From positions 3,674,001 to 3,738,000 of the forward strand of contig NZ_CP071139.1 of the NCBI RefSeq assembly GCF_017639205.1: 64,000 nt of DNA, written 5' to 3'. The notes beneath the pieces were generated by a model. The model ran no database searches. It was not told the DNA's origin and worked only from the letters and a program-made list of their open reading frames with translations. This DNA is from Streptomyces nojiriensis (GTDB taxonomy: Bacteria; Actinomycetota; Actinomycetes; Streptomycetales; Streptomycetaceae). Of this stretch, positions 1-6,884 are shown piece by piece (positions within the stretch are counted from its first letter, which is position 1; the number at the start of each line of letters is the position of its first letter). The position numbers and the translations under genes were made by a program.

Positions 1-530
1 TGTCCGTCAACGTCGCCGTCCGGCAGGTCTGGGACTCGGACCTCGTGGGCGACGTCGCTGAGATCCTGGCCGAGACGGGCCTCGCCCCGCAGCTGCTGCA
101 GCTGGAGCTGACCGAGTCCGCGGTGATGGGCTCGGCCGGGCGTCCCCTCCAGGCCCTTCAGGCGCTCAGCGACATGGGCGTGCGGATCGCGATCGACGAT
201 TTCGGCACCGGTTACTCGAATCTCGCCTACCTCAGCAGACTTCCTGTATCAGTTCTGAAACTGGACGGTTCGTTCGTGCGCGGGTTCCGCTACGAGGAGG
301 GCACGCACCCGAACCCGGCCGACGAGACCATCGTCGAGGCCCTGGTCCAGCTCGCCCACAGGCTCGGCCTGACGGTGACCGCGGAATGCGTGGAGACCGC
401 CGGGCAGGCCGCACGGCTGCGGCGCGTCGGCTGCGACACGGGCCAGGGCTGGCTCTACTCGCGGGCGGTGGGCCCGGAGCGGATCGCCGAGATGATCGGC
501 ACCAGACCGGGCACGGAACACCCCCGCTAG
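1..530 (+). CDS. EAL-domain c-di-GMP phosphodiesterase, C-terminal part (gene starts before the window)
   Basis: The reading frame is open from base 3 with no start, so this is the 3' end of a longer gene, about 175 residues being visible. The visible part is the back half of an EAL domain, which hydrolyses cyclic di-GMP: SVNVAVRQ, then LELTES with its metal-binding Glu, DDFGTGYSN with the Asp pair, VLKLD with the catalytic-site Lys, AECVE and QGW. All of these positions fit an active phosphodiesterase, but the EAL signature itself is upstream of the window. In Streptomyces such domains usually follow PAS and GGDEF domains in a membrane or cytosolic protein; that part is not visible, so the full architecture is unknown. 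Confidence 0.9.
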   Translation, partial: SVNVAVRQVWDSDLVGDVAEILAETGLAPQLLQLELTESAVMGSAGRPLQALQALSDMGVRIAIDDFGTGYSNLAYLSRLPVSVLKLDGSFVRGFRYEEGTHPNPADETIVEALVQLAHRLGLTVTAECVETAGQAARLRRVGCDTGQGWLYSRAVGPERIAEMIGTRPGTEHPR

Positions 531-658
531 CCGTTCCACTTAACCGTTTTCGGGCTGTCTAGGGCCCCTTTCAGCGTTGGACAGGCCAGATCCCCCTTGT
601 AACGATCCTCAGGCCAAAGGTTCTTGACCAAGTTCCTTGATCCGTGGGGGAAAGCACC

Positions 659-1381
659 ATGAAACACACCCGTCCCGCACTCGCCCTGACCATCGGCGCC
701 CTCGCCCCGGCCCTGCTGCTCGCCACCCCGGCCCTCGCCGCCGGCCAGGCCGCGGCGGCGCCCGCGAAGGCGGTCGCGGTCACCGCCGGGGAGTCGCCGT
801 ACGACACCATGTCGGACGCCGAACTGCGTGCCGAGGTCAACCACATCCTGGCCGGCAAGCCGGGCAAGGGCGTGACCAGTGCGGCCGACAAGGCCCTCGC
901 CGGCACCACCGAGGACGTGCGCACCTTCCTGAAGACCGGCCTCGCGAAGGCCCAGGACGACGACAACGCGGTCGCCATCCTCCGCATCCTGGGCGGCAAG
1001 CCCGGCAAGGGCGTCACCCGCGAAGCCAACAAGGCCCTCGACGGCACCCCGGCCGACCGCACCGCCTTCCTCAAGACCGGCCTCGCGAAAGCCCAGGACG
1101 ACGACAACACGGTCGCCATCCTCCGCATCCTGGGCGGCAAGCCCGGCAAGGGCGTCACCCGCGAAGCCAACAAGGCCCTCGACGGCACCCCGGCCGACCG
1201 CACCGCCTTCCTCAAGACCGGCCTGCGCCTGGCCCAGGCCGAGGACGACCGCGTCGAAGCCTTCCGTATCCTCGCCCGCCCGGGCATCAGCGAGGCCCTG
1301 TACGCGGCGGCCCAGAAGGCCATCGACGGCACCCCGGAGGAGCTCCGGTACTTCATCACGGTCGGCCAGTTCCAGGTCTGA
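659..1381 (+). CDS. Secreted ALF-repeat protein (first of a tandem pair)
   Basis: A 240-aa exported protein of unknown function. It has a Sec signal peptide (residues 1 to about 27, ending ALAA) followed by short helical repeats of the ALF type (Pfam ALF, short repeats of unknown function), whose core reads ALDGTPADRTAFLKTGLxxAQ and KPGKGVTREANK. Two consecutive 47-residue units are almost identical at protein and DNA level, pointing to recent internal duplication. I chose the ATG at 659, preceded by GTGGGGGAAAG, over the GTG at 644, which lies inside that ribosome-binding site. The next gene is a paralogue with the same 5' leader. Function unknown; a cell-surface or extracellular role is inferred only from the signal peptide. 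Confidence 0.85.
   Translation: MKHTRPALALTIGALAPALLLATPALAAGQAAAAPAKAVAVTAGESPYDTMSDAELRAEVNHILAGKPGKGVTSAADKALAGTTEDVRTFLKTGLAKAQDDDNAVAILRILGGKPGKGVTREANKALDGTPADRTAFLKTGLAKAQDDDNTVAILRILGGKPGKGVTREANKALDGTPADRTAFLKTGLRLAQAEDDRVEAFRILARPGISEALYAAAQKAIDGTPEELRYFITVGQFQV
931..1212 (+). repeat. Near-identical tandem 141-nt coding repeat (two units)
   Basis: Within the first ALF gene two adjacent 141-nt units encode the same 47 residues, beginning FLKTGLAKAQDDDN and ending DGTPADRTA, with essentially one amino-acid change (AVAIL versus TVAIL). A third, more diverged copy follows. The DNA is nearly identical, so this looks like a recent in-frame tandem duplication. Unit borders are approximate. 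Confidence 0.75.
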
Positions 1382-1467
1382 GCGTGACAGGCGCCGGCTT
1401 CGTACGCCGGCCGCATTCGGGGGCGAAGGCCCTTGACCAACTTCTTTGATCTGTGGGGGAAACCATC

Positions 1468-2178
1468 ATGAAGCTCACCCGTTCCGCGCTCGCCCTGACC
1501 GTCGGCGCCCTGGCCCCGGCCCTGCTGCTCGCCACCCCGTCCCTCGCCAGCGCCGCACCGGTGAAGGCGTCGGTCACGGCTCCGGCGAGCACGGTGCCCG
1601 GCTCCGACACGGAGAACGCCGTCGCCATCGCCAAGATCCTGGCGGACCCGGCGAGCGGCAAGGCCGTGATCCGCGAGGCCAACAGGGCCCTCAGCGGCAC
1701 CCCCGAGGACCGCGTGGCGTTCCTGACCACGGGCTTCGCCAAGGCCCAGGACGAGGACAACAGGTTCGCCATCGCCAAGATCCTCGCCGGCAAGCCGGGC
1801 AAGGCCGTCACCCGCGAGGCCGGCAAGGCCCTCGACGGCACCCCCGCCGACCGCGTCACCTTCCTGAAGACGGGCCTGGCGATCGCCCAGGACGAGGACA
1901 ACCGCGTCGCCATCGCCAAGATCTACGGCGACCCGGCCTCGGGCAAGGGCGTCAAGCGCGAGGCCATCAAGGCCTTCAACGGCACCGCCGCCGACCGCGC
2001 CGCGTTCCTGAAGACCGGCCTGCGACTGGCCCAGGCCGAGGACGACCGCGTCGCCGTGGGCCGCATCCTCGCCCGCCCCGGCATCAGCCCGGCCCTGTAC
2101 GCGGCGGCCCAGAAGGCCGTCGACGGCACTCCCGAGGAGCTGCGCTACTTCATCACGGTCGGCCAGTTCCAGGTCTGA
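1468..2178 (+). CDS. Secreted ALF-repeat protein (second of a tandem pair)
   Basis: A 236-aa paralogue of the preceding gene, with the same signal peptide (MKLTRSALALTVGALAPALL) and the same C-terminus (EELRYFITVGQFQV). It carries four or so ALF-type repeats (AKILADPASGKAVIREANRAL, then variants with KPGKAVTREAGKAL and DPASGKGVKREAIKAF in which each unit has diverged), unlike the homogenised repeats of its neighbour. The ATG at 1468 is used because GTGGGGGAAACC ends 5 bases before it. The gap to the upstream gene is only 86 nt and holds a copy of the same leader, so the two arose by gene duplication including the 5' untranslated region. Function unknown. Confidence 0.85.
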   Translation: MKLTRSALALTVGALAPALLLATPSLASAAPVKASVTAPASTVPGSDTENAVAIAKILADPASGKAVIREANRALSGTPEDRVAFLTTGFAKAQDEDNRFAIAKILAGKPGKAVTREAGKALDGTPADRVTFLKTGLAIAQDEDNRVAIAKIYGDPASGKGVKREAIKAFNGTAADRAAFLKTGLRLAQAEDDRVAVGRILARPGISPALYAAAQKAVDGTPEELRYFITVGQFQV

Positions 2179-2209
2179 CCGCCGTGAGCGGCCGCCAGGA
2201 CCGGTAAGG

Positions 2210-2244
2210 GAAGGCCGGACCGCCCGATGGGCGGTCCGGCCTTC
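2210..2244. terminator. Bidirectional intrinsic terminator hairpin
   Basis: A perfect 16-bp stem (GAAGGCCGGACCGCCC, loop GAT, then its complement) between the convergent ALF gene and the tachylectin-amidase gene. Confidence 0.85.
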
Positions 2245-2262
2245 ACGCACATGCTCGTCCGG

Positions 2263-3573
2263 CTATCCGCTCACGACCTTGTCGTAGCGCAGGGCGACGT
2301 AGCCCGAGGCGGCGTGGCCGGCGATGCGGCCGTCGGTGCCACCGTTGAGGTAGTCCTGACCGCGCATCATGTCGTCGTTGGTGTTGGCCTCGTGGATGTA
2401 CGAGAACTTCCCCGCGGCCTTGTCGACCCACTTCTCGAAGAGCACCACGTGCCCGTCCAGGGTGTTCAGCGCGTCACCGGGCTGGAGGTCGGACTTGGAG
2501 ATGGTGGCGGCGATGCCCGGCAGGCTCTGGGTCGTGTAGCTGGTACCGGCGTGCCAGACCATCGAGACGAAGCCGGAGCAGTCGGTGCGGTAGGTGTGGT
2601 CGCCGTCCGGGTCGGAGGCGTACGCGCCCTGGTTGTAGGGGATGTCACGGCTCAGCCAGTTCGCGGCGCGGCTCATGATCTCGCTGCGGGCGATCTGCCC
2701 GCCCTTGGTGGAGGGGGTGGGGGTCGGGGGCGCCGGCGGCTGGTAGGTGCAGTCGTTGGCGAAGGCGGAGAGCAGGCTCTGGGTCCAGCCGCTCGCGTCG
2801 ACCGGGTCGGCGGGGTGGTAGGCGATGTCGTCACCCTTGCCGTCGGTGGGGTCGGCGTCGTGGTACCAGTACATCCCGCCGTTCGTACGGCCGTAGTAGA
2901 GGCCGCCGCCCGGCGAGACGAGGTTGTCGACCGCCGACCAGCCGGAGCTCTTGAGCACCGAGCTCTCCCAGTCCCCGACGCCGTTGATCTGGTACGAGAG
3001 CAGCCGTCCGTCGGCCGTGCTGGCGATGAGGACGTCGTCGCCGGCGGCTGCGAGGGTCTTGAGGACGAAGCCCGTGTCGATCACCGCGTGCTTGGCGATG
3101 TGGGCGGGCCCGCTGGGCTTGGCCTGGGAGACGTTGTAGCGGTGGAGCTCGCCGCCGACCGTGCCGTAGAGGTGACCGGCGCCGTCGTAGGTCAGCTTGT
3201 CGAAGGTCCAGCCGCTGTCCCAGATCTTGGTGACTCCGGCCAGGGCCAGGGCGCTGTCGTTGGTCTGGATGTCGACGCGGTACAGCTCGCCGGCCGTCGA
3301 GGTCACGAGGACGGTGTTGAAGTTGAGGGTGGCCATCGCCTTGGGCGTGAAGCCGAGGTTCGCGCCGATCAGGGTCTTGACGCGGTCACCGGTGTTGGGG
3401 GCTATCGCCGTGTAGGTGAGGCGTCCGTCGGGGAGGGTGCCGTAGACCGACACGTTGCCGCCGCAGATCGCGGCGGCCTGGGCCGGCGCCGAGGTGAGGG
3501 TGACCATGCCGAGGGTCGTGGCAGAGACGGCCAGGGTGGCGGCGAGGCGGCGCTTGAGGGACGACGAGGACAT
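2263..3573 (-). CDS. Secreted tachylectin-propeller protein with NlpC/P60-like amidase domain
   Basis: A 436-aa exported protein: signal peptide (1 to about 34, ending AQAAA), a tachylectin-2-like beta-propeller (about 35-280, repeats of the type DGRLxxY, FNTVLVTSTAGELYRVD, LVSPGGGLYYGR), a Pro/Thr linker (about 283-297) and a C-terminal NlpC/P60-like domain. That domain has the Cys motif YRTDCSGFVSMVW and the His motif DGHVVLFEKW expected of Cys/His peptidoglycan amidases or endopeptidases. The propeller probably binds a sugar or cell-wall ligand, targeting the enzyme. It is the last gene of the cluster running 5371 to 2263; 109 nt separate it from a paralogue that shares the propeller but carries a different catalytic domain. 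Substrate unknown. Confidence 0.85.
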   Translation of the reverse strand: MSSSSLKRRLAATLAVSATTLGMVTLTSAPAQAAAICGGNVSVYGTLPDGRLTYTAIAPNTGDRVKTLIGANLGFTPKAMATLNFNTVLVTSTAGELYRVDIQTNDSALALAGVTKIWDSGWTFDKLTYDGAGHLYGTVGGELHRYNVSQAKPSGPAHIAKHAVIDTGFVLKTLAAAGDDVLIASTADGRLLSYQINGVGDWESSVLKSSGWSAVDNLVSPGGGLYYGRTNGGMYWYHDADPTDGKGDDIAYHPADPVDASGWTQSLLSAFANDCTYQPPAPPTPTPSTKGGQIARSEIMSRAANWLSRDIPYNQGAYASDPDGDHTYRTDCSGFVSMVWHAGTSYTTQSLPGIAATISKSDLQPGDALNTLDGHVVLFEKWVDKAAGKFSYIHEANTNDDMMRGQDYLNGGTDGRIAGHAASGYVALRYDKVVSG

Positions 3574-3682
3574 GGGTGTCTCCGGATTCTGGGCAGCCCT
3601 GACGTACGCGCGTCGGGCCGGGGAGGTGAGGGAGGGAGCGGGCGGAGAGCGCGGGGAGCGGGCGCGGGCGGGCGGGCGCGGC

Positions 3683-4888
3683 TCAGTACCAGTTGTTGTT
3701 CAGGAAGTGGGTCCAGGCACCGCACGGTGTGTCGTACCGGCCGTCGATGTAGGACAGGCCCCACTTGATCTGGGTGACCGGGTTGGTGCGCCAGTCGTCG
3801 CCGAAGGCGTCCATCTTGGAACCGGGCAGGGCCTGGGGGATGCCGTACGCCGTGGAGTTCGGGTTGTCGGCCCAGTAGCGCCAGCCGCTCTCCCGGTCCC
3901 AGAGCTGCTCCAGGCAGTTCCACTGGGTGGAGCTGTTCCAGACGCCGCCGTCGTGCTTGTTCATCAGGTCGCGGCCGGCCGCCTTCACGGCGGGAATGTC
4001 CCTGCCGTCGAGCGGGTCCGAGGTGGTGGTGCAGCTGAAGGTCTCCGGCTGCGCGGAGAGCAGCTGCTGTGTCCAGCCGCCGGTGTTGACGGGGGTGTCG
4101 TTGTGGTACGCGATGTCGCTGCCAGTGCCGTCGGCCGGGTTGGCGTCCTTGTACCAGTACATGGCGCCGGTGGTCTCGATCCGGCCGTAGTAGAGGCCGC
4201 CACCGGGCGATACGACCTGGTCGAAGCCGGACCAGCCGGAGGTCTTGAGGTCGTCGCGGTCCCAGGTGCCATCGCTGTTGATCTTGTAGGAGTAGAGCGC
4301 GCCCGCCGACGTGGTGGCGAGGAGGCGGTCGTCCCCGGCGGCCGTGAGGGTCTTCAGGACGAACCCGCCGCCGATCTCCTTGCGCTGGCCGATGTGCGCC
4401 GAGCCGGTCGGCTTGGGCTGTGAGACCAGGTACTGGAGCAGGACCCCGCCCGCCGTGCCGTACAGGTGGCCGTGTCCGTCGTAGGTGAGCTTGTCGTGGG
4501 TCCAGCCGCTGTCGAAGATCTTGACGGGCGGGCGCTCCAGGACGAGGGACTCGTTGTTGGTGAGGACGTCGAGGCGGTAGAGCGCGCCCGTCGTCGACGT
4601 CACCAGCACCGTGTTGAAGTTGAGGGTGGCCATCGCCTTGGGCTCGAACCCCAGGTCCGCCCCGACCCGCACCTTCTTCAGCGCGCCGGTGGCCGGGGTG
4701 ATGGTGCTGAAGGTGAGACGGCCGTCGGGAAGGACGCCGTAGATCGAGGCGGTCCCGCTGCACGTGGTCGCGGCCTCGGCGGCCGGGGCGGTGGCGACGG
4801 CCGCGGCGGTGAGCAGGCCGGCGCCGAGGGCGGCGGAGAGGGCGGCCACCGCGCTCTTACGGGCAGCCTGACGGAGGGTGGTGGTCAC
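3683..4888 (-). CDS. Secreted tachylectin-propeller protein with transglycosylase/lysozyme-like domain
   Basis: A 401-aa exported protein. After an N-terminal signal (about 1-38, ending AAEA) comes the same tachylectin-2-like propeller as in the downstream neighbour (DGRLTF, ATLNFNTVLVTSTTGALYRLD, VVSPGGGLYYGR). The last 100 residues form an SLT-type muramidase-like fold: LWDRESGWRYW with the probable catalytic Glu, then AYGIPQALPG, the usual signature of actinobacterial lysozyme-like transglycosylases. I take the GTG at 4888 as start because AGGAGA lies 5 bases upstream; the longer frame to 4957 has no ribosome site. The start overlaps the end of the 108-aa gene by 32 nt, so they are likely cotranscribed. 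Confidence 0.82.
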   Translation of the reverse strand: MTTTLRQAARKSAVAALSAALGAGLLTAAAVATAPAAEAATTCSGTASIYGVLPDGRLTFSTITPATGALKKVRVGADLGFEPKAMATLNFNTVLVTSTTGALYRLDVLTNNESLVLERPPVKIFDSGWTHDKLTYDGHGHLYGTAGGVLLQYLVSQPKPTGSAHIGQRKEIGGGFVLKTLTAAGDDRLLATTSAGALYSYKINSDGTWDRDDLKTSGWSGFDQVVSPGGGLYYGRIETTGAMYWYKDANPADGTGSDIAYHNDTPVNTGGWTQQLLSAQPETFSCTTTSDPLDGRDIPAVKAAGRDLMNKHDGGVWNSSTQWNCLEQLWDRESGWRYWADNPNSTAYGIPQALPGSKMDAFGDDWRTNPVTQIKWGLSYIDGRYDTPCGAWTHFLNNNWY

Positions 4889-5183
4889 TGCGTTCTCCTG
4901 GGGAACGGTCACGGTGCGGCTCGGTGGTGCGGTAGCCGTGCGCCCGCAGTGGGGCACGGGCGCCGTCGAGGATGGCGTGGGCCTGGGTGAGGGCCGCGGC
5001 TTCGGAGGCGGCCCGCAGGAAGAGGTAGACGTCCACGCCGTCGCGGGCGGCTTTGGCCCGCAGGTGTTCGAGTCCGTGCGCGGCGGGGGTGTGGGCCCAG
5101 ATCAGATCGGAGACGAGCGCGAGCACGCCCTCCTGGTCCGGATCGGCACGGGGCCCTGAGAGGGAGGCTCGGACGACGCGCAT
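4857..5183 (-). CDS. Small conserved-looking protein of unknown function between peptide and tachylectin genes
   Basis: A 108-aa protein I do not recognise. It has no signal peptide or membrane segment. The middle (about 20-80) reads as an alpha/beta unit, with GVDVYLFLRAASEAAALTQAH suggesting a strand followed by a helix; the last 25 residues are basic and His-rich and overlap the next gene. It starts 5 nt after the stop of the exported-peptide gene and ends 32 nt inside the transglycosylase gene, so translational coupling is likely. Its position directly after the peptide makes a role in peptide handling, immunity or regulation possible, but that is inference from gene order only. Confidence 0.6.
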   Translation of the reverse strand: MRVVRASLSGPRADPDQEGVLALVSDLIWAHTPAAHGLEHLRAKAARDGVDVYLFLRAASEAAALTQAHAILDGARAPLRAHGYRTTEPHRDRSPGERSDHHPPSGCP

Positions 5184-5188
5184 CCCGG

Positions 5189-5371
5189 CTAGTCCCAGTT
5201 GATGCTGTCCTCGACCGACACGGGGGCGGTGTCCCAGTTGATGCTGCCGTCGTCGGAGGCACTGACGTGGCGGTTCTCGGCGGACGCGGTCACCGAGGTG
5301 GTGGTGACGGCACCGGCGCAGAGGGCGGCGAAGACGGCGGCGACAGCGGCGAAGCGGGCGGTACGGGACAT
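5189..5371 (-). CDS. Short exported peptide with duplicated SINWD motif
   Basis: A 60-aa precursor: a clear Sec signal peptide (1 to about 31, VTASA cleavage context) and a mature tail of under 30 residues containing DGSINWD and, at the extreme C-terminus, EDSINWD. The 15-nt coding repeat AGCATCAACTGGGAC is exact in both copies. No cysteines, so it is not a lanthipeptide core. ATG at 5371 has GGGGGAAACC just upstream. It heads the leftward cluster and is divergent from a LuxR-type regulator, an arrangement typical of exported signalling peptides with a cognate receptor or regulator. Such a role is inferred; the motif could also be a protease cleavage or binding repeat. Confidence 0.7.
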   Translation of the reverse strand: MSRTARFAAVAAVFAALCAGAVTTTSVTASAENRHVSASDDGSINWDTAPVSVEDSINWD

Positions 5372-5550
5372 GGTTTCCCCCAGGTCACAGGCTCGGAAGC
5401 GAGGCGTTCGGTGCGGTGTGCTGCGCGCTGGTCCGGATCGTCCTTGCGGCTCTGGCCTGAGTCGGGGAGTTCCCTCCCCGCCGTCCGGTGATCACCATGT
5501 TGCTGCCCCCGGGCCCCGCGAAGAAGAGGTTCCGGCTGTCACCAACGGGC

Positions 5551-5568
5551 CTGGCACCTTGGTGCCAG
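5551..5568. promoter_or_regulatory. Perfect 18-bp inverted repeat upstream of the LuxR-type regulator gene
   Basis: CTGGCACC, a TT spacer, then GGTGCCAG: 8-bp perfect arms, 65 bases before the chosen ATG of the regulator. It sits in the 260-bp divergent region shared with the peptide gene and is a candidate operator for autoregulation. It covers the alternative GTG start at 5562. Confidence 0.55.
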
Positions 5569-5633
5569 ACTTCGCCTACGATCGCGGAGGCGGCGCCGGC
5601 CGGGCCGCCCAACTACCGCCGGGGGGCTGGGAG

Positions 5634-6620
5634 ATGCTGCAGACACTGGGTCTCGGGGCCGATGTGGAAGCCGTGTACCGGGGCATGCTGGCCGACCCCT
5701 CGGGAGGGATCGCCGAGCTCAGCGCCCGCCTCGGCCTCACCGAGACCCAGGTCCGCGAGGGCCTGGACCGGCTCGTCGACCTCGACCTCCTCAGACCGTC
5801 ACGTGACTGCCCGGGCGGGCTGCGCGCGGTGCGACCCGAGCTGGGTCTGGAGCTGCTGCTGCGCCGCCAGGAGGAGGAACTGGCCCGGCAGCAGCAGGAG
5901 CTGGCCCGCAGCAAGGCGGCCGCGGCGCAGGTGGTCTCGGAATTCGCGGAGCTCAGCCCGAACACCGAGGTCGACGGCGCGGAGCGGCTCGTGGGGATGG
6001 ACGCCATCCATGGCCGGCTGGAACAGCTCGCCCACGACCTGTCCCGGGAATGCCTGGCGATCCTGCCGGGCGGCGCACTGTCCGAGGCCAGCCTGGAGGC
6101 CTCCCGGCCGCTGGACCGGCGGGCGCTGGCCCGCGGCATCGAGATGCGCTCGGTCTACCAGGACAGCGCCCGCAACGATCCGGCGACGCTGGCCTACGCG
6201 CGGTGGCTGACCGAAGAGGGCGGCCAGGTGCGGACGAGTCCGCTCCTGCCGCCGCGCCTCCTGATATTCGACCGGACGGTGGCGGTGGTCCCGATCGACC
6301 CCGACCACTCCCGTCTGGGCGCCCTGTGCACCAGCGCGCCCGGGATCGTGGCCTCCCTGACCAACCTGTTCGAGCAGACGTGGGACTCCGCCGGACCGCT
6401 CGGAGCCGACCGCCCCCGCCCCAGCGACACCCGCCCCACCGCGACCGAGCTGGAACTGCTGAAGCTCCTGGCCTCGGGCATGACGGACGAGGCCGCGGCG
6501 AAGCGGCTCGGGGTGTCGCTGCGCACGGTCAGGCGCCAGATGGCCGCCCTCATGGAACGCCTCCACGCGACGAGCCGCTTCGAAGCCGGCCTCAAGGCGG
6601 CCCAGCAGGGCTGGCTCTGA
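5634..6620 (+). CDS. LuxR-type transcriptional regulator with N-terminal TrmB-like winged helix
   Basis: A 328-aa predicted regulator. Residues 1-60 resemble a TrmB/MarR-type winged helix (MLQTLGLGADVEAVYRGML, then LTETQVREGLDRLVDLDLL). A charged, Gln-rich helical stretch (about 75-110) and a sensor-like middle domain (about 120-255) follow, and the last 65 residues are a LuxR/GerE helix-turn-helix (TATELELLKLLASGMTDEAAAK, LRTVRRQMAALMERL). No receiver Asp is seen, so it is not a classical response regulator. The ATG at 5634 fits the usual N-terminus of such proteins; the in-frame GTG at 5562 lies inside an inverted repeat. It is divergent from the SINWD peptide gene and probably controls that cluster. 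Confidence 0.8.
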   Translation: MLQTLGLGADVEAVYRGMLADPSGGIAELSARLGLTETQVREGLDRLVDLDLLRPSRDCPGGLRAVRPELGLELLLRRQEEELARQQQELARSKAAAAQVVSEFAELSPNTEVDGAERLVGMDAIHGRLEQLAHDLSRECLAILPGGALSEASLEASRPLDRRALARGIEMRSVYQDSARNDPATLAYARWLTEEGGQVRTSPLLPPRLLIFDRTVAVVPIDPDHSRLGALCTSAPGIVASLTNLFEQTWDSAGPLGADRPRPSDTRPTATELELLKLLASGMTDEAAAKRLGVSLRTVRRQMAALMERLHATSRFEAGLKAAQQGWL

Positions 6621-6623
6621 CGG

Positions 6624-6884
6624 TCAGAGACTCCGGACGAACGTCGTGAATGCGGCTGCCGTGACCGTGAAGACCGGCCCGCCGGGGTTCTTGGAGTCCC
6701 GGACGGCCACTTCACAGGGCTGGGCAGCCACCTCGACGCAGTCGCCGCCGCTGCTTCCGCTGTACGAGGCCTTGCGCCAGGCGGCGGTGCCGAGCGGGGC
6801 GCACTCGACGCAGTCTCCGCCCGTATTTCCGCTGTAGCTGGACTTACGCCACAGCATGCCGGTCAGGTTCTGACTGCTCCCCAT
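6624..6884 (-). CDS. DUF397-domain protein with doubled N-terminal motif
   Basis: An 86-aa small protein of the DUF397 family, common in Streptomyces as a partner of XRE regulators and thought to act as the toxin-like or effector half of regulatory pairs such as those near whiJ and bldB. The conserved WRKSSYSGNTGGDCVE element occurs twice (about residues 12-27 and 35-50, the second as WRKASYSGSSGGDCVE), followed by the usual VAVRDSKNPGGPVFTV tail. A normal DUF397 protein has one such element, so this one has an internal duplication. Its start overlaps the end of the XRE gene by 41 nt, implying coupled expression. Confidence 0.9.
   Translation of the reverse strand: MGSSQNLTGMLWRKSSYSGNTGGDCVECAPLGTAAWRKASYSGSSGGDCVEVAAQPCEVAVRDSKNPGGPVFTVTAAAFTTFVRSL

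Noticed and set aside
617..661. TTGACC before each ALF gene as a -35 box
   Set aside because: A -10 element at the right distance would fall on the ribosome site and start codon; it is more likely a conserved leader sequence.
2227..3768. Long open frame on the plus strand opposite the tachylectin-amidase gene
   Set aside because: Val/Gly/Asp-rich shadow of a high-GC3 gene; no domain, no ribosome site. The same applies to 7725-9725, 16992-18839, 22672-24735, 24591-26681 and 14373-16103.
5199..5633. Upstream extension of the LuxR-type regulator
   Set aside because: The extension is antisense to the peptide gene, and the nearest in-frame start (GTG 5562) lies in an inverted repeat without a ribosome site.
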